Shown here: piece by piece, positions 34,235 through 42,050 of the stretch | Layout: every line of letters starts with the position of its first letter | Numbering within the stretch: the first letter of the stretch is position 1 | NCBI GenBank assembly: GCA_022072085.1 | Contig: JAJVII010000014.1 | Span: forward strand, 131,182-183,896 | Direction: 5' to 3' | Length of the DNA stretch: 52,715 nt | Origin: Phycisphaerae bacterium | GTDB lineage: Bacteria; Planctomycetota; Phycisphaerae; JAJVII01 | Notes under the pieces: generated by a model | Database searches by the model: none | The model's input: the letters and a program-made list of their open reading frames with translations, nothing else | Told to the model about the DNA's origin: nothing | Translations under genes and position numbers: made by a program

Positions 34235-35278
34235 TCAACTCCTGCTCCGCCTGTTCGCCCGCCGAACGCCGCCCAGCATCAGCAAGCCGCCGGCAGCCAG
34301 CAGCGTCATCGTCGTCGGTTCGGGCGCCGCGACCGGGACCGTGCCGACGGTGAGGACCTTGTAGCCGGTCAGGTTCGGGCCGCCCGATCCGCTCAGGTCG
34401 ACGCCGTTGGAGACGACGTAGTCGGTTCCGTAGGTCGCCCCGGTGATCGAGGCCCAGGCGCTGCCGCTCCAGTACCGGACCTGGTCGCTCTGGCCCTGGA
34501 CGAAGGCGAGAAACCTCGTCAGGTCGGTGGCGTTGTAGGCGAGAGTGAAGTCATACTGCTGCGGCCGGAATGCCAGCATGCCGCCGGTGGAGAGATTGAC
34601 GAAGCTGTCGTCGTGGTTGTTGGGATCGACGACCAGGCCGGAGTTGGCGTAGACGTAGCCGATCTGAAGCAGCCCGCCGTTGGTGATCGTCACGGTCCCG
34701 GCGCCGTCCTTGCCGACGGAAAGGGTCCGGTTGACGAAGACCAGGGAGCCGACGCCGTCGATCGCGATCGTGCCCGACCCGCCGGTGGGATAGCCCAGGT
34801 AGGTCAGGCCGGTGCTGGTGAAGCGGACCTGGCCGCCGTTGGTGACGTTCACGACGCCGGCGCCGGCGTGCGCGGCGCCGTTGCCGCCGATGTAGCCGTT
34901 GGGGGTCGAATACGCCGAACCGTTCCCATCCACGTTCAGCGTGCCGGTGTAGCCGGTCGCGTAGCCGATCAGGGGGTAGCTGGCCGTGCTCATCGTCGAG
35001 CCGTTCTGGAGCGTCACCATCCCGTTGGCCGTGTAGCCGATGTACAGGTAGGCGCCGCTGTTCATGCCCGTCACGCCATCGACGGTGACGGCGCCCTCGC
35101 CGGAGGAGGTGGCGACGTAGACGTAGCCGGTCGCCGGCCAGCCCGAGCCGTTGACCCCGGGGGCCGGAGAGACGTTGCCCGTCGTGACCACGCCGGCCCA
35201 CGCCCCGCCCGGCGCCGCGAAAGCCGCTGCCAGGACGCCCGCCAACACCGCTGCGATCTTTGCTCCGCTCGCGTTCAT
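34235..35278 (-). CDS. PEP-CTERM protein with T5SS/PEP-CTERM-associated repeats
   Basis: The 347-residue secreted protein has a signal peptide (1-~28, ending AWA-G). A repetitive beta-structured body (~50-225) is built of YIGYTANGMVTLQNGSTM-, YLGYPTGGSGTIAIDGVGS- and VGKDGAGTVTITNGG-type units; such G-x-G-T-V-T-V-D/N-G repeats are shared by autotransporters and PEP-CTERM proteins. A short globular part follows and then the APEPTT...LLAAGGLLML...Arg-rich sorting tail. The ATG at 35278 has AAGGAG 8 bases upstream. It lies 51 bases after the neighbouring PEP-CTERM gene and probably shares its sigma-54 promoter at 36408-36422. Role: surface or matrix protein; binding partner unknown. Confidence 0.85.
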   Translation of the reverse strand: MNASGAKIAAVLAGVLAAAFAAPGGAWAGVVTTGNVSPAPGVNGSGWPATGYVYVATSSGEGAVTVDGVTGMNSGAYLYIGYTANGMVTLQNGSTMSTASYPLIGYATGYTGTLNVDGNGSAYSTPNGYIGGNGAAHAGAGVVNVTNGGQVRFTSTGLTYLGYPTGGSGTIAIDGVGSLVFVNRTLSVGKDGAGTVTITNGGLLQIGYVYANSGLVVDPNNHDDSFVNLSTGGMLAFRPQQYDFTLAYNATDLTRFLAFVQGQSDQVRYWSGSAWASITGATYGTDYVVSNGVDLSGSGGPNLTGYKVLTVGTVPVAAPEPTTMTLLAAGGLLMLGGVRRANRRSRS

Positions 35279-35329
35279 GAGGCCATCTCCTTCATGATGC
35301 GTTCTTCGTCTTCACGTCCTCTGGAACGT

Positions 35330-36286
35330 TCAGTTTTCAGTCCTGTGGCGCCGGACCCGTCGGGCGGCCAGGGCCGCTCCGCCGATCGCCAGGAAGGCCA
35401 GCGTCGTCGGCTCGGGCGCGGCAGTGAGTTCGACGGCCTGGAAGTCGTCGACAGCCGCCACGCCATAGTTGTTGTTGTATCCCGGCACGTTGCTGCCGTA
35501 ATGGCCGATGGCGACGTACGCCCCGACGTGGCCGCTCAGGACGTTGGGGTCGGTGAAACTCACCGTCGCGTCCGGCGTGCCCGCGTCGTCGGTCTGGTTC
35601 AGCCACACCTCGCCGGTGACCTCGTTGCCCGAGACCGTCAGACGGATGAAGTTGGCCACGTCCGAGTAGGCGTCGGCGCCGGTGGTCATCAGGGTGGCCG
35701 TGTCGAACAGCGTCGCCCCGTGCAGCGGCGTGTTCATGCCCGCGTCCTTGCGGGTGAGCACGAGCTGAAGCAGGCCGCCGGTGTTGCTGCTGTTGACGAA
35801 ATAGCCGTTGCCGTTCCACCAGGCGTCAGCCAGGTAGAGCAGGTAGCCGCTGCCGCCCGCGGCGGCCACGCCCGCACAGACGCCGGCGGCCTCGGCGCCG
35901 TAATAGGTGCCCGCCGTCGTCAGCCCGATGACCGCGCTGACGACCACGTCGTCGTAGGTGAGGAAGGAGTTGATCACGGCCTTGTCGCCGCCGGAATAGG
36001 CGTTGCCCGCGCCGTACCCGCCGCCGCCGTAGTTGTAGAGTTCCTTGTCGGCGTCCAGCAGGCCGCGGTTGCCATAGGTCGTGCTGGTCGCATAGGCGGC
36101 CGTGGTCAAGGCGATCGTCGTGTCCGATATCTTCACCTGGGCGTTCAGATCGCCCGTGGGGAAGCTCGGATCATCGAACGACGCCGTCAGCAACACCGCC
36201 CGGGCCTGCCCCGACGGCGCCAACAGCACGATCAGCGACAGCAATCCACTCACGTACACCCCGATGCGACGACGTGACTGGTTCAC
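35330..36286 (-). CDS. PEP-CTERM protein, ectodomain of unknown type
   Basis: The 318-residue secreted protein has a signal peptide (1-~30, ending ARA) and a beta-rich ectodomain with LLTASFDDPSFPTGDLNAQV, TTYGNRGLLDADKELYNYGGGGYGAG and VTGEVWLNQTDD segments. A conserved-looking VDDFQAVELTAAPEPTT stretch leads into the sorting tail with an Arg-rich end. The ectodomain was not assigned; the FDD start and late V-DDF motif recall lectin/laminin-G-like jelly rolls, which would fit glycan binding, but this is weak. A GTG start at 36286 is chosen because AAAGGAAAG precedes it closely. It is the first gene of a two-gene unit with 34235-35278. Confidence 0.78.
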   Translation of the reverse strand: MNQSRRRIGVYVSGLLSLIVLLAPSGQARAVLLTASFDDPSFPTGDLNAQVKISDTTIALTTAAYATSTTYGNRGLLDADKELYNYGGGGYGAGNAYSGGDKAVINSFLTYDDVVVSAVIGLTTAGTYYGAEAAGVCAGVAAAGGSGYLLYLADAWWNGNGYFVNSSNTGGLLQLVLTRKDAGMNTPLHGATLFDTATLMTTGADAYSDVANFIRLTVSGNEVTGEVWLNQTDDAGTPDATVSFTDPNVLSGHVGAYVAIGHYGSNVPGYNNNYGVAAVDDFQAVELTAAPEPTTLAFLAIGGAALAARRVRRHRTEN

Positions 36287-36637
36287 GAGACTTTCCTTTC
36301 CCTGCTGCGACCCCAGACAAGCCTCTCTCCATCACACAGCGCCATGGCGACAGGCCGCGCAGGCCGGCTGGCGGGCTGCGTGCGCATTCATCGATCCGAA
36401 CCACAACGCAAATGCCGTACCACCGCGTTCGGCCACGGCGACACTTGTCTTAACTGGTTGTAATTAAATGCCTTGTGCGTTATCCGGAATTATCGCTCAA
36501 ACCGCGCGGCAGGGCGAGGGCGTTGACTTCGAAAGACACCCAAAAGATACCACTTAGGGCCCAAAAGTCATAAGCTATTCGTAAAGAACGCATTACGTGT
36601 GTTTATCCGCAGCGCGACGGGGGGTGTCTGACAAAGC
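36287..36637. other. Intergenic region, AT-richer than its surroundings
   Basis: No gene was found. It holds the sigma-54 motif at 36408-36422 and a distinctly AT-richer stretch (about 36440-36600). Single half-like matches to the GTTG boxes occur (36457, 36479, 36522), but no proper pair. The 3' end of the regulator gene is at the right edge. Confidence 0.5.
36408..36422 (-). promoter_or_regulatory. Sigma-54 (-24/-12) promoter motif
   Basis: Minus-strand TGGTACggcatTTGC has one mismatch to consensus; its -12 element is 121 bases before the GTG at 36286. It would drive the two-gene PEP-CTERM unit 34235-36286. Unlike the other sites, no clear paired boxes stand 110-130 bases upstream. Confidence 0.75.
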
Positions 36638-37861
36638 CTAGCCGCCTGCGGCCGGGACGGCCGTCGTGTTGCCCGGGACGAATCGCGGCGTCAGCACGAC
36701 GTGGCGGGGGGCCGGGCCTGGCGCAGCCAGCAGTCGCACGATCTCGTTAACCGCTTCCTGCCCCATCTGCATCGCCGGCAGTTCCACGGTGGTCGGCCGC
36801 ATGAGCGTCAGCTCTGCCGGGTAGTTGGCGAACGGAGGCATCAGTCCCTGGCGGGGCAAGGCCTCCCACGGCCCGACGCGCGTGGCGTGCCAGGCGTGGT
36901 AGACGTGTTCGGACCAGATGTTCACCACCCCGACGTTCACCACGCTCAGTTCGCCGGGGATGCGGACGCCCTCGGCCATCCACAGCGGTGTCAGCGCCCA
37001 GAACAGGTCGACCATGATCAGGGCGGTGGGCCTGACCGCCCGGGGCAGCCGCAGCCAGCGTCCGGCCATGGCCCGCGCCGTCGCCTGGGCGTCGGCCGAC
37101 AGGACCCATCGCTCGTCGAACCCCATCGACAGCCAATCGAACGCATCGCGGTAGGCCCGATAGCGCGCTGCGACCGCCGGGTCGGCGTAGCCGCCCGTTC
37201 GCCCGCAGAAGCCGATGCGGCGATGGCCCAGGTCGGCCAGGTGCTTGAAGGCCATCCGGATCGACGCGGGGTGGTCGAAGGTGACCGAGCTGATGCCCGG
37301 CAGCGGCATCCGCACGTCCAGCGTGACGACCGGGTAGAGCCGGCCGGCCAGGGCGATCACCTGCTCGTTGAAGACCTCGAACGACACCAGCGAGTCAACC
37401 ACCCGCAGCATCGGGTCCCACGAGCCCGAACCACTGGGCTGGAGCAGGTGTCGTCCGGCGCCGAACAGGCTGAGCATGTGCCGGTCGGCCTGCTGCATCC
37501 CCTGGCTGAGGCTGATGAACACCTCGCGGAAGAACGGCGAGCTGAGCATGTTGGCCGCCGCCACCGGCAGCAGCAGTGCGGTCGTGTCGGGCAGCCGGTC
37601 GGGCGGCCGGGTCACGACGTGCCCGTGTCCGCGTTCCGGCCGCAGCAGTCCCTCGTCGCCCAGACGCGCCAGGGCGCTGCGCACGGTGCGTCGGCTGACG
37701 TCGAGTTGCTCGGCCAGCTCGCGCTCCGACGGCAGGCGGTCGCCGGGCCGGCAGCGCAGGATCATCTCCCTGCGGATGTGATCGGCGACGCGGATGGCCA
37801 GGGAGGTATGGGGCTTGACGACCGCGTCGGATCGGGGCCTGTTCTGGCGACTGGTCGGCAT
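36638..37861 (-). CDS. GntR-type DNA-binding / LacI-type sugar-sensing regulator (AraR-like)
   Basis: The ~407-residue cytoplasmic repressor-type protein has a winged helix-turn-helix of GntR type (~20-85; ADHIRREMILRCRPGDRLPSERELAEQLDVSRRTVRSALARL) followed by a periplasmic-binding-protein-like sensor domain (~95-395) with HLADLGHRRIGFCG and a Pro-rich end. This GntR-LacI arrangement is that of AraR, the arabinose repressor of Firmicutes, and fits the ribulokinase gene close by. The sensor is divergent, so another sugar is possible. The start is uncertain: 37861 is chosen because the frame then begins a few residues before the DNA-binding domain; no strong ribosome site is visible, and in-frame ATGs further upstream exist. 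It is divergent from the nitrilase-family gene with ~200 bases between. Confidence 0.75.
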   Translation of the reverse strand: MPTSRQNRPRSDAVVKPHTSLAIRVADHIRREMILRCRPGDRLPSERELAEQLDVSRRTVRSALARLGDEGLLRPERGHGHVVTRPPDRLPDTTALLLPVAAANMLSSPFFREVFISLSQGMQQADRHMLSLFGAGRHLLQPSGSGSWDPMLRVVDSLVSFEVFNEQVIALAGRLYPVVTLDVRMPLPGISSVTFDHPASIRMAFKHLADLGHRRIGFCGRTGGYADPAVAARYRAYRDAFDWLSMGFDERWVLSADAQATARAMAGRWLRLPRAVRPTALIMVDLFWALTPLWMAEGVRIPGELSVVNVGVVNIWSEHVYHAWHATRVGPWEALPRQGLMPPFANYPAELTLMRPTTVELPAMQMGQEAVNEIVRLLAAPGPAPRHVVLTPRFVPGNTTAVPAAGG

Positions 37862-38064
37862 GTGGCGTCTCGCGGCGCGCGCCATCAGCCGATGGGGCGC
37901 CGGACCCATCCTAGGCCGGGCGGCAGGCAATGCAACACATTTCGCCGCCGGCCGCGTCGCTCCGGGCAACCGCCTGGAGTTCCGCCGCCGGCGCGGCGCC
38001 TTGAGGGTTGCATACCAGGCCTTCGGTGAAGTATTGAAGGATTCATCTGACTGGAGGACCCGCG

Positions 38065-38853
38065 ATGGTGACGGCCGACACGGTGCGGATCGGGGCGATG
38101 ACTCTGAAGATCAGTCGCCGGCAGAAGCAGGACCGCGTGTTCTACGACATGCTCTTCGACCTGTGCGAGCGGCTGCTGCCGGGCTGCGGGTGCGACGTCG
38201 TGCTGCTGCCCGAGCGGTCGGCTCTTGGTCCCGAAGATCGCCAGCCGCTGGACGGCCCGCACCTGCGACAATTCGCGTCGCTGGCCCGCAGGCACGGGCT
38301 CTACCTGCTGGCCCCGCTGGCCGAGCTGGACGGCCAGGCGTGCTTCAACACGCACGTGGTCATCTCGCCGGCGGGCGAACTCGTACACGCCTATCGCAAG
38401 GTCCACCTGGCGCCCGGCGAGGAGAAGAGCACCATGCCCGGCTCGGGCTTTGCGGCCTTCGATCTGCCCTGGTTCCGGGCCGGGCTGATGATCTGCTTCG
38501 ACAACCACTTCCCCGAGTCCAGCCGCCTGCTGGCTCTGGCCGGGGCGCGCGTGCTGTTCTGGCCGGCGTTCGGCAACCTGGCCCGGCCGGCCGTTGACGC
38601 AGCCCGCTGCATCGATAGCGACGTCTACGTCGTCGCGTCGGGCGTCGTGGACATGGCCTGCGGCCTGCCGGCTGACGCGTTCAACTGCGGCGCGGTCTTC
38701 GATCCGACCGGACACGTGATTGCCCGCACGGACGCAGCCGACGGGCTGGCGACGGTCGATCTGCCGCTGGAGTCCGGCAGGCTGGCCCATCGGCCGCCCG
38801 ATCCGAATTACCTGGACCGCCGCAGGCCGACCGCCTACGGGCCGCTTGCCTGA
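38065..38853 (+). CDS. Nitrilase-superfamily carbon-nitrogen hydrolase
   Basis: The 262-residue cytoplasmic enzyme has the complete nitrilase triad: Glu50 in VLLPERSA, Lys112 in AYRKVHLAPGEE and Cys144 in LMICFDNHFPE. Family members hydrolyse amides, nitriles or carbamoyl groups; the substrate here is not readable. The ATG at 38065 has GGAGG 7 bases upstream. The stop codon TGA (38851-38853) is also the first three bases of a palindromic repeat (38851-39016), so the present C-terminus may have been set by that insertion. Neighbours are the sugar regulator (divergent) and ribulokinase (downstream, same strand). Confidence 0.88.
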   Translation: MVTADTVRIGAMTLKISRRQKQDRVFYDMLFDLCERLLPGCGCDVVLLPERSALGPEDRQPLDGPHLRQFASLARRHGLYLLAPLAELDGQACFNTHVVISPAGELVHAYRKVHLAPGEEKSTMPGSGFAAFDLPWFRAGLMICFDNHFPESSRLLALAGARVLFWPAFGNLARPAVDAARCIDSDVYVVASGVVDMACGLPADAFNCGAVFDPTGHVIARTDAADGLATVDLPLESGRLAHRPPDPNYLDRRRPTAYGPLA

Positions 38854-39016
38854 GAGCGTGTATGAGAAGTCCGTCGTCGGCCCAAGGCCGAGCGAGAGGT
38901 TGGCTGCCAAGGAGGGCGAAGCAGGCGATACTCCCCCGTATCGCCGATGCAGCCCGACGCCGGCAGGCAACCTCGCAGCCGGCCGGCGCCAGAGGGACTT
39001 TTCATACACGCTCTGA
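38851..39016. repeat. 166-bp palindromic repeat element
   Basis: The ends are inverted repeats: TGAGAGCGTGTATGAGAAGT at the left and, in reverse complement, TCAGAGCGTGTATGAAAAGT at the right, with one-base changes. In the centre GGCGATAC (38924-38931) and GTATCGCC (38938-38945) form a perfect 8-bp hairpin, and partial pairing (GAGGTTG-CTGCC units) lies between. The whole folds as one long stem. It fills most of the gap between the nitrilase and ribulokinase genes. It is probably a non-autonomous mobile element or a REP-like structure; no second copy was seen in this window. Confidence 0.7.
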
Positions 39017-39063
39017 GACCGGCCTCCGGACGCGCCGGCTCGAACAATCCAGAGGAAACGCGC

Positions 39064-40746
39064 ATGGCCCGCTACAGCATCGGCCTGGACTACGGCACCA
39101 ACTCCGTCCGCGCCCTGGTCGTCGACGTGGCTGACGGCCGCGAGATCGGCTCCGCCGTCTGGAACTACCGCCACGGCGACGCGGGGGTGATCCTGGGCGG
39201 CGACCCCAACCTCGCCCGCCAGCACCCGGCTGACTACGTGGACGGGGCCCGGCACGCGATGCGCGACGCGCTGGCGGCCGCGCGGCGGGCCGTCCGGGGT
39301 TTCAAGCCCGAGCAGATCGTCGGCATCGGCGTGGACACGACCGGTTCGACGCCCATGCCCATCGACGCCGAAGGTCGCCCCCTGGCGATGGACCGCCGCC
39401 TGGCCGACGAACCCGCCGCCCTGGCCTGGCTGTGGAAGGACCACACCGCCGTCGCCGAGGCCGCGGAGATCACCGAGTTGGCCCGGCGGATGCGGCCGCA
39501 CTACCTGGCCAAGTGCGGCGGGGTCTACAGCAGCGAGTGGTTCTTCAGCAAGATTCTGCATTGTCTGCGGACCGCGCCGCGCGTCTTCGCGGCCGCGCGC
39601 TCCTGGGTCGAGATCGCCGACTGGATTCCCGCGATGCTCACCGGCACGCAGGCCCCGGACCGCCTGACCGTCGGCGTCTGCGGCGCCGGGCACAAGGCGA
39701 TGTATCACGATGACTGGGGCGGCTACCCGGACGCGAAGTTCCTCGCCCGCCTCGACCCGCAACTGGCCGACCTGCGTTCGCGGCTGGCGGACAAGGCCTA
39801 CGCCATCGACCGTACCGTCGGCGGGCTGACGGCCTGGTGGGCCGGCAGGACCGGCCTGCGCGCCGGCATCCCCGTCGCCGTCGGCGCCATCGACGCCCAC
39901 CTGGGCGCAGTGGGCGCGGGCATCCGTCCGGGCACGCTGGTCAAGATCATCGGCACGAGCACCTGCGACATGATGATCCACCCGGCTGGTCAGCCGCTGG
40001 CCGATGTGCCGGGCCTGTGCGGCATCGTGCCGGGCAGCATCCTGCCGGGCTGCCTCGGTCTGGAGGCGGGCCAGTCCGCCGTCGGCGACATCTTCAACTG
40101 GTTCGTCAACACGCTGCGCCCGATGGGCCGGGCCGGCACGCACGAGGCCCTGACCCGCGACGCCGCAAAGCTGTCGGCAGGCGCCTCCGGGCTGCTGGCG
40201 CTGGACTGGAACAACGGCAACCGCACGGTGCTGGTGGACCAGCGGCTGACCGGCCTGCTGCTGGGCCAGACGCTCTACACCACCCCGGCCGAGATCTACC
40301 GCGCCCTCATCGAGGCCACCGCGTTCGGCGCCCTGACGATTATCAACCGGCTGGAGAAATACGGCGTGCAGGTGCGCCAGGTGGTCAACTGCGGCGGTAT
40401 CGCCGAGAAGAATCCGCTGCTCATGCAGGTCTACGCCGACGTGACCGGCCGACCGATGAAGGTCAGCCGATCCAGCCAGACCTGCGCCCTGGGCGCCGCG
40501 ATTGCCGGCGCGGTGGCAGCCGGTCGAAAGGCCGGCGGACACCCGAGTTTCGCCGCGGCGATGCGGGCCATGACCGGTCTGCGGGAGCAGGTCTATCGCC
40601 CCAGCCGCCGGGCCCACGCCGTCTATCGCGAACTCTACGCGCTCTACATGAAACTGCACGACGCGTTCGGCACAACCGGGTTCAAGGGAAATCTGCACGA
40701 CGTGATGAAGCGGCTGATCGCCGTGCGGAACCAGGCCCGGGCCTGA
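39064..40746 (+). CDS. araB: Ribulokinase, AraB-type FGGY kinase
   Basis: The 560-residue cytoplasmic sugar kinase phosphorylates L-ribulose in arabinose use, if true to family. It has IGLDYGTNSVRALVVD at the N-terminus (phosphate loop), GIGVDTTGSTPMPID, YLAKCGGVYSSEWFFSKIL, GAIDAHLGAVGAGI, IIGTSTCDMMI, GLEAGQSAVGDIFNWFVN and VNCGGIAEKNPLLMQVYADV (FGGY C-terminal signature region). These motifs and the length are those of AraB rather than of xylulokinase. The ATG at 39064 has AGAGGA 7 bases upstream. No isomerase (AraA) or epimerase (AraD) gene is in the window. It is followed by a secreted unknown (38 bases) and an aminotransferase. Confidence 0.92.
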   Translation: MARYSIGLDYGTNSVRALVVDVADGREIGSAVWNYRHGDAGVILGGDPNLARQHPADYVDGARHAMRDALAAARRAVRGFKPEQIVGIGVDTTGSTPMPIDAEGRPLAMDRRLADEPAALAWLWKDHTAVAEAAEITELARRMRPHYLAKCGGVYSSEWFFSKILHCLRTAPRVFAAARSWVEIADWIPAMLTGTQAPDRLTVGVCGAGHKAMYHDDWGGYPDAKFLARLDPQLADLRSRLADKAYAIDRTVGGLTAWWAGRTGLRAGIPVAVGAIDAHLGAVGAGIRPGTLVKIIGTSTCDMMIHPAGQPLADVPGLCGIVPGSILPGCLGLEAGQSAVGDIFNWFVNTLRPMGRAGTHEALTRDAAKLSAGASGLLALDWNNGNRTVLVDQRLTGLLLGQTLYTTPAEIYRALIEATAFGALTIINRLEKYGVQVRQVVNCGGIAEKNPLLMQVYADVTGRPMKVSRSSQTCALGAAIAGAVAAGRKAGGHPSFAAAMRAMTGLREQVYRPSRRAHAVYRELYALYMKLHDAFGTTGFKGNLHDVMKRLIAVRNQARA

Positions 40747-40784
40747 AGCCGGTTGCGATCGGCCGCCTGGAGGAGGGACGCCCC

Positions 40785-42050
40785 ATGAGAGACCGACGAA
40801 CGATGCGCGTGCGGCTGGCCGTGGCGGCGATCGCCTTGCTGGCCGTCCCGGCTGTCGCGCGGGTCCGGGCGGCGGATGCGCCGCGCACCCAGCCCGACGC
40901 CGACGTGCAACCGATGGACCCGGCGATGGCGCGGGACTGGCTGGCCCGGTGGGAGAAGAACATTGTCGGCGACATGCGCAACCGCTACTGCGACCGCGAG
41001 ACCGGCGAGCAGATCGGCTGGCTGGTCAGCCCGTTCCTCAACGGTTTCCACTACGGCTACCTGGCCACCGGCCAAACGGCGTGGATCGACCGCCTGATCG
41101 ACTGGGCCGACGCGGTCGTCAAGCGCGGCGTCAAGGAACCGGACGGCTACATCGGCTGGCCCAAGGCCGGGGGCGCCAGCTCGTCGGCGGTGCCCGACTT
41201 CGTCACCGACAGCCAGCTCGGCGAGGCGATGGCCCTGAGGCCGATGGTGCTGATGGCCGGCGAGATCCTGCGCACGCCGGCGCTGAAGGCGAAGTACGGC
41301 GACAAGGCCGAGGAGTATCTCCGGCTCTCCGAGCGGACGTTCCAGAAGTGGGACTCGCGCGGCGCGTGGCGGGAGGTCAAGGAGGGCGGCGTCTGGGTCG
41401 TCCCGCCGTTTGGGCTGGACCCCAAGACCGGCCAGTGGACCGAAGGCTACGACCGCCGCCGGACCGACGGCTTCACCATGCCGGACAACAAGGAGAACCT
41501 CATCGCGGGCTGGCTGATCGCGATGGCCGACGTGACCGGCAAGCCGATCTACCGCGAGCGGGCCGAGAAGTGGTGGAAGGTGATGAAGTCGCGGATGCGG
41601 CTGCGCGAGGGCAAGTACTACGTCTGGAACTACTGGGAGCCGGCCGGCGCGTGGGACCGCAAGCCCGACGGCTCGCTCAAGCACTGGGTCGGCGTGCACC
41701 CCAACGGCGGTTATTACGGCATCGACGTGGAGGCCATCGTGTCGGCGTTCGAGCACGGGCTGGTCTTCACCCGGGAGGACATCGACCGGCTGATCGCGAC
41801 CAACCGCGACTTCATGTGGAACCGGAAGATGCAGGGAGCGCAGTTCCAGCGGATCGACGGCGGCAAGCCGGACAAGCGATGGGCCAGGACGCCGGGCGTG
41901 CTCTGGTCGGCCCTGACGCCGTACGACCGGGCGTTGCGCCAGGCGTTCGAGGCCAACCACGACCCCGCCAGTTGGGGCGGGCTGTCGGCGACGCCTCATT
42001 ACCTCGCCCGCTTCGCCCCGCGGGCCGGGCGGACCAGTCATGACCAGTAA
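40785..42050 (+). CDS. Secreted protein of unknown function, probably all-helical
   Basis: The 421-residue protein was not assigned to a family. A signal peptide (1-~29, ending VRA) is visible. The body is rich in helices with aromatic, Trp-Arg patterns: WLARWEKNIVGDMRNRYCDRE, FLNGFHYGYLATGQTAWIDRLIDWADAV, GWLIAMADVTGKPIYRERAEKWWKVM. This pattern recalls (alpha/alpha)6-barrel enzymes that act on uronates or polysaccharides. If so, it would fit pectin or arabinan breakdown, but no catalytic residue can be named. The ATG at 40785 has GGAGGAGGG close upstream. Its end overlaps the aminotransferase start by 11 bases, so translation is probably coupled. Confidence 0.7.
   Translation: MRDRRTMRVRLAVAAIALLAVPAVARVRAADAPRTQPDADVQPMDPAMARDWLARWEKNIVGDMRNRYCDRETGEQIGWLVSPFLNGFHYGYLATGQTAWIDRLIDWADAVVKRGVKEPDGYIGWPKAGGASSSAVPDFVTDSQLGEAMALRPMVLMAGEILRTPALKAKYGDKAEEYLRLSERTFQKWDSRGAWREVKEGGVWVVPPFGLDPKTGQWTEGYDRRRTDGFTMPDNKENLIAGWLIAMADVTGKPIYRERAEKWWKVMKSRMRLREGKYYVWNYWEPAGAWDRKPDGSLKHWVGVHPNGGYYGIDVEAIVSAFEHGLVFTREDIDRLIATNRDFMWNRKMQGAQFQRIDGGKPDKRWARTPGVLWSALTPYDRALRQAFEANHDPASWGGLSATPHYLARFAPRAGRTSHDQ

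Noticed and set aside
36457-36537. Paired boxes upstream of the 36408 sigma-54 motif
   Set aside because: Only half-like matches at 36457, 36479 and 36522, without CAAC arms and with the wrong spacing.
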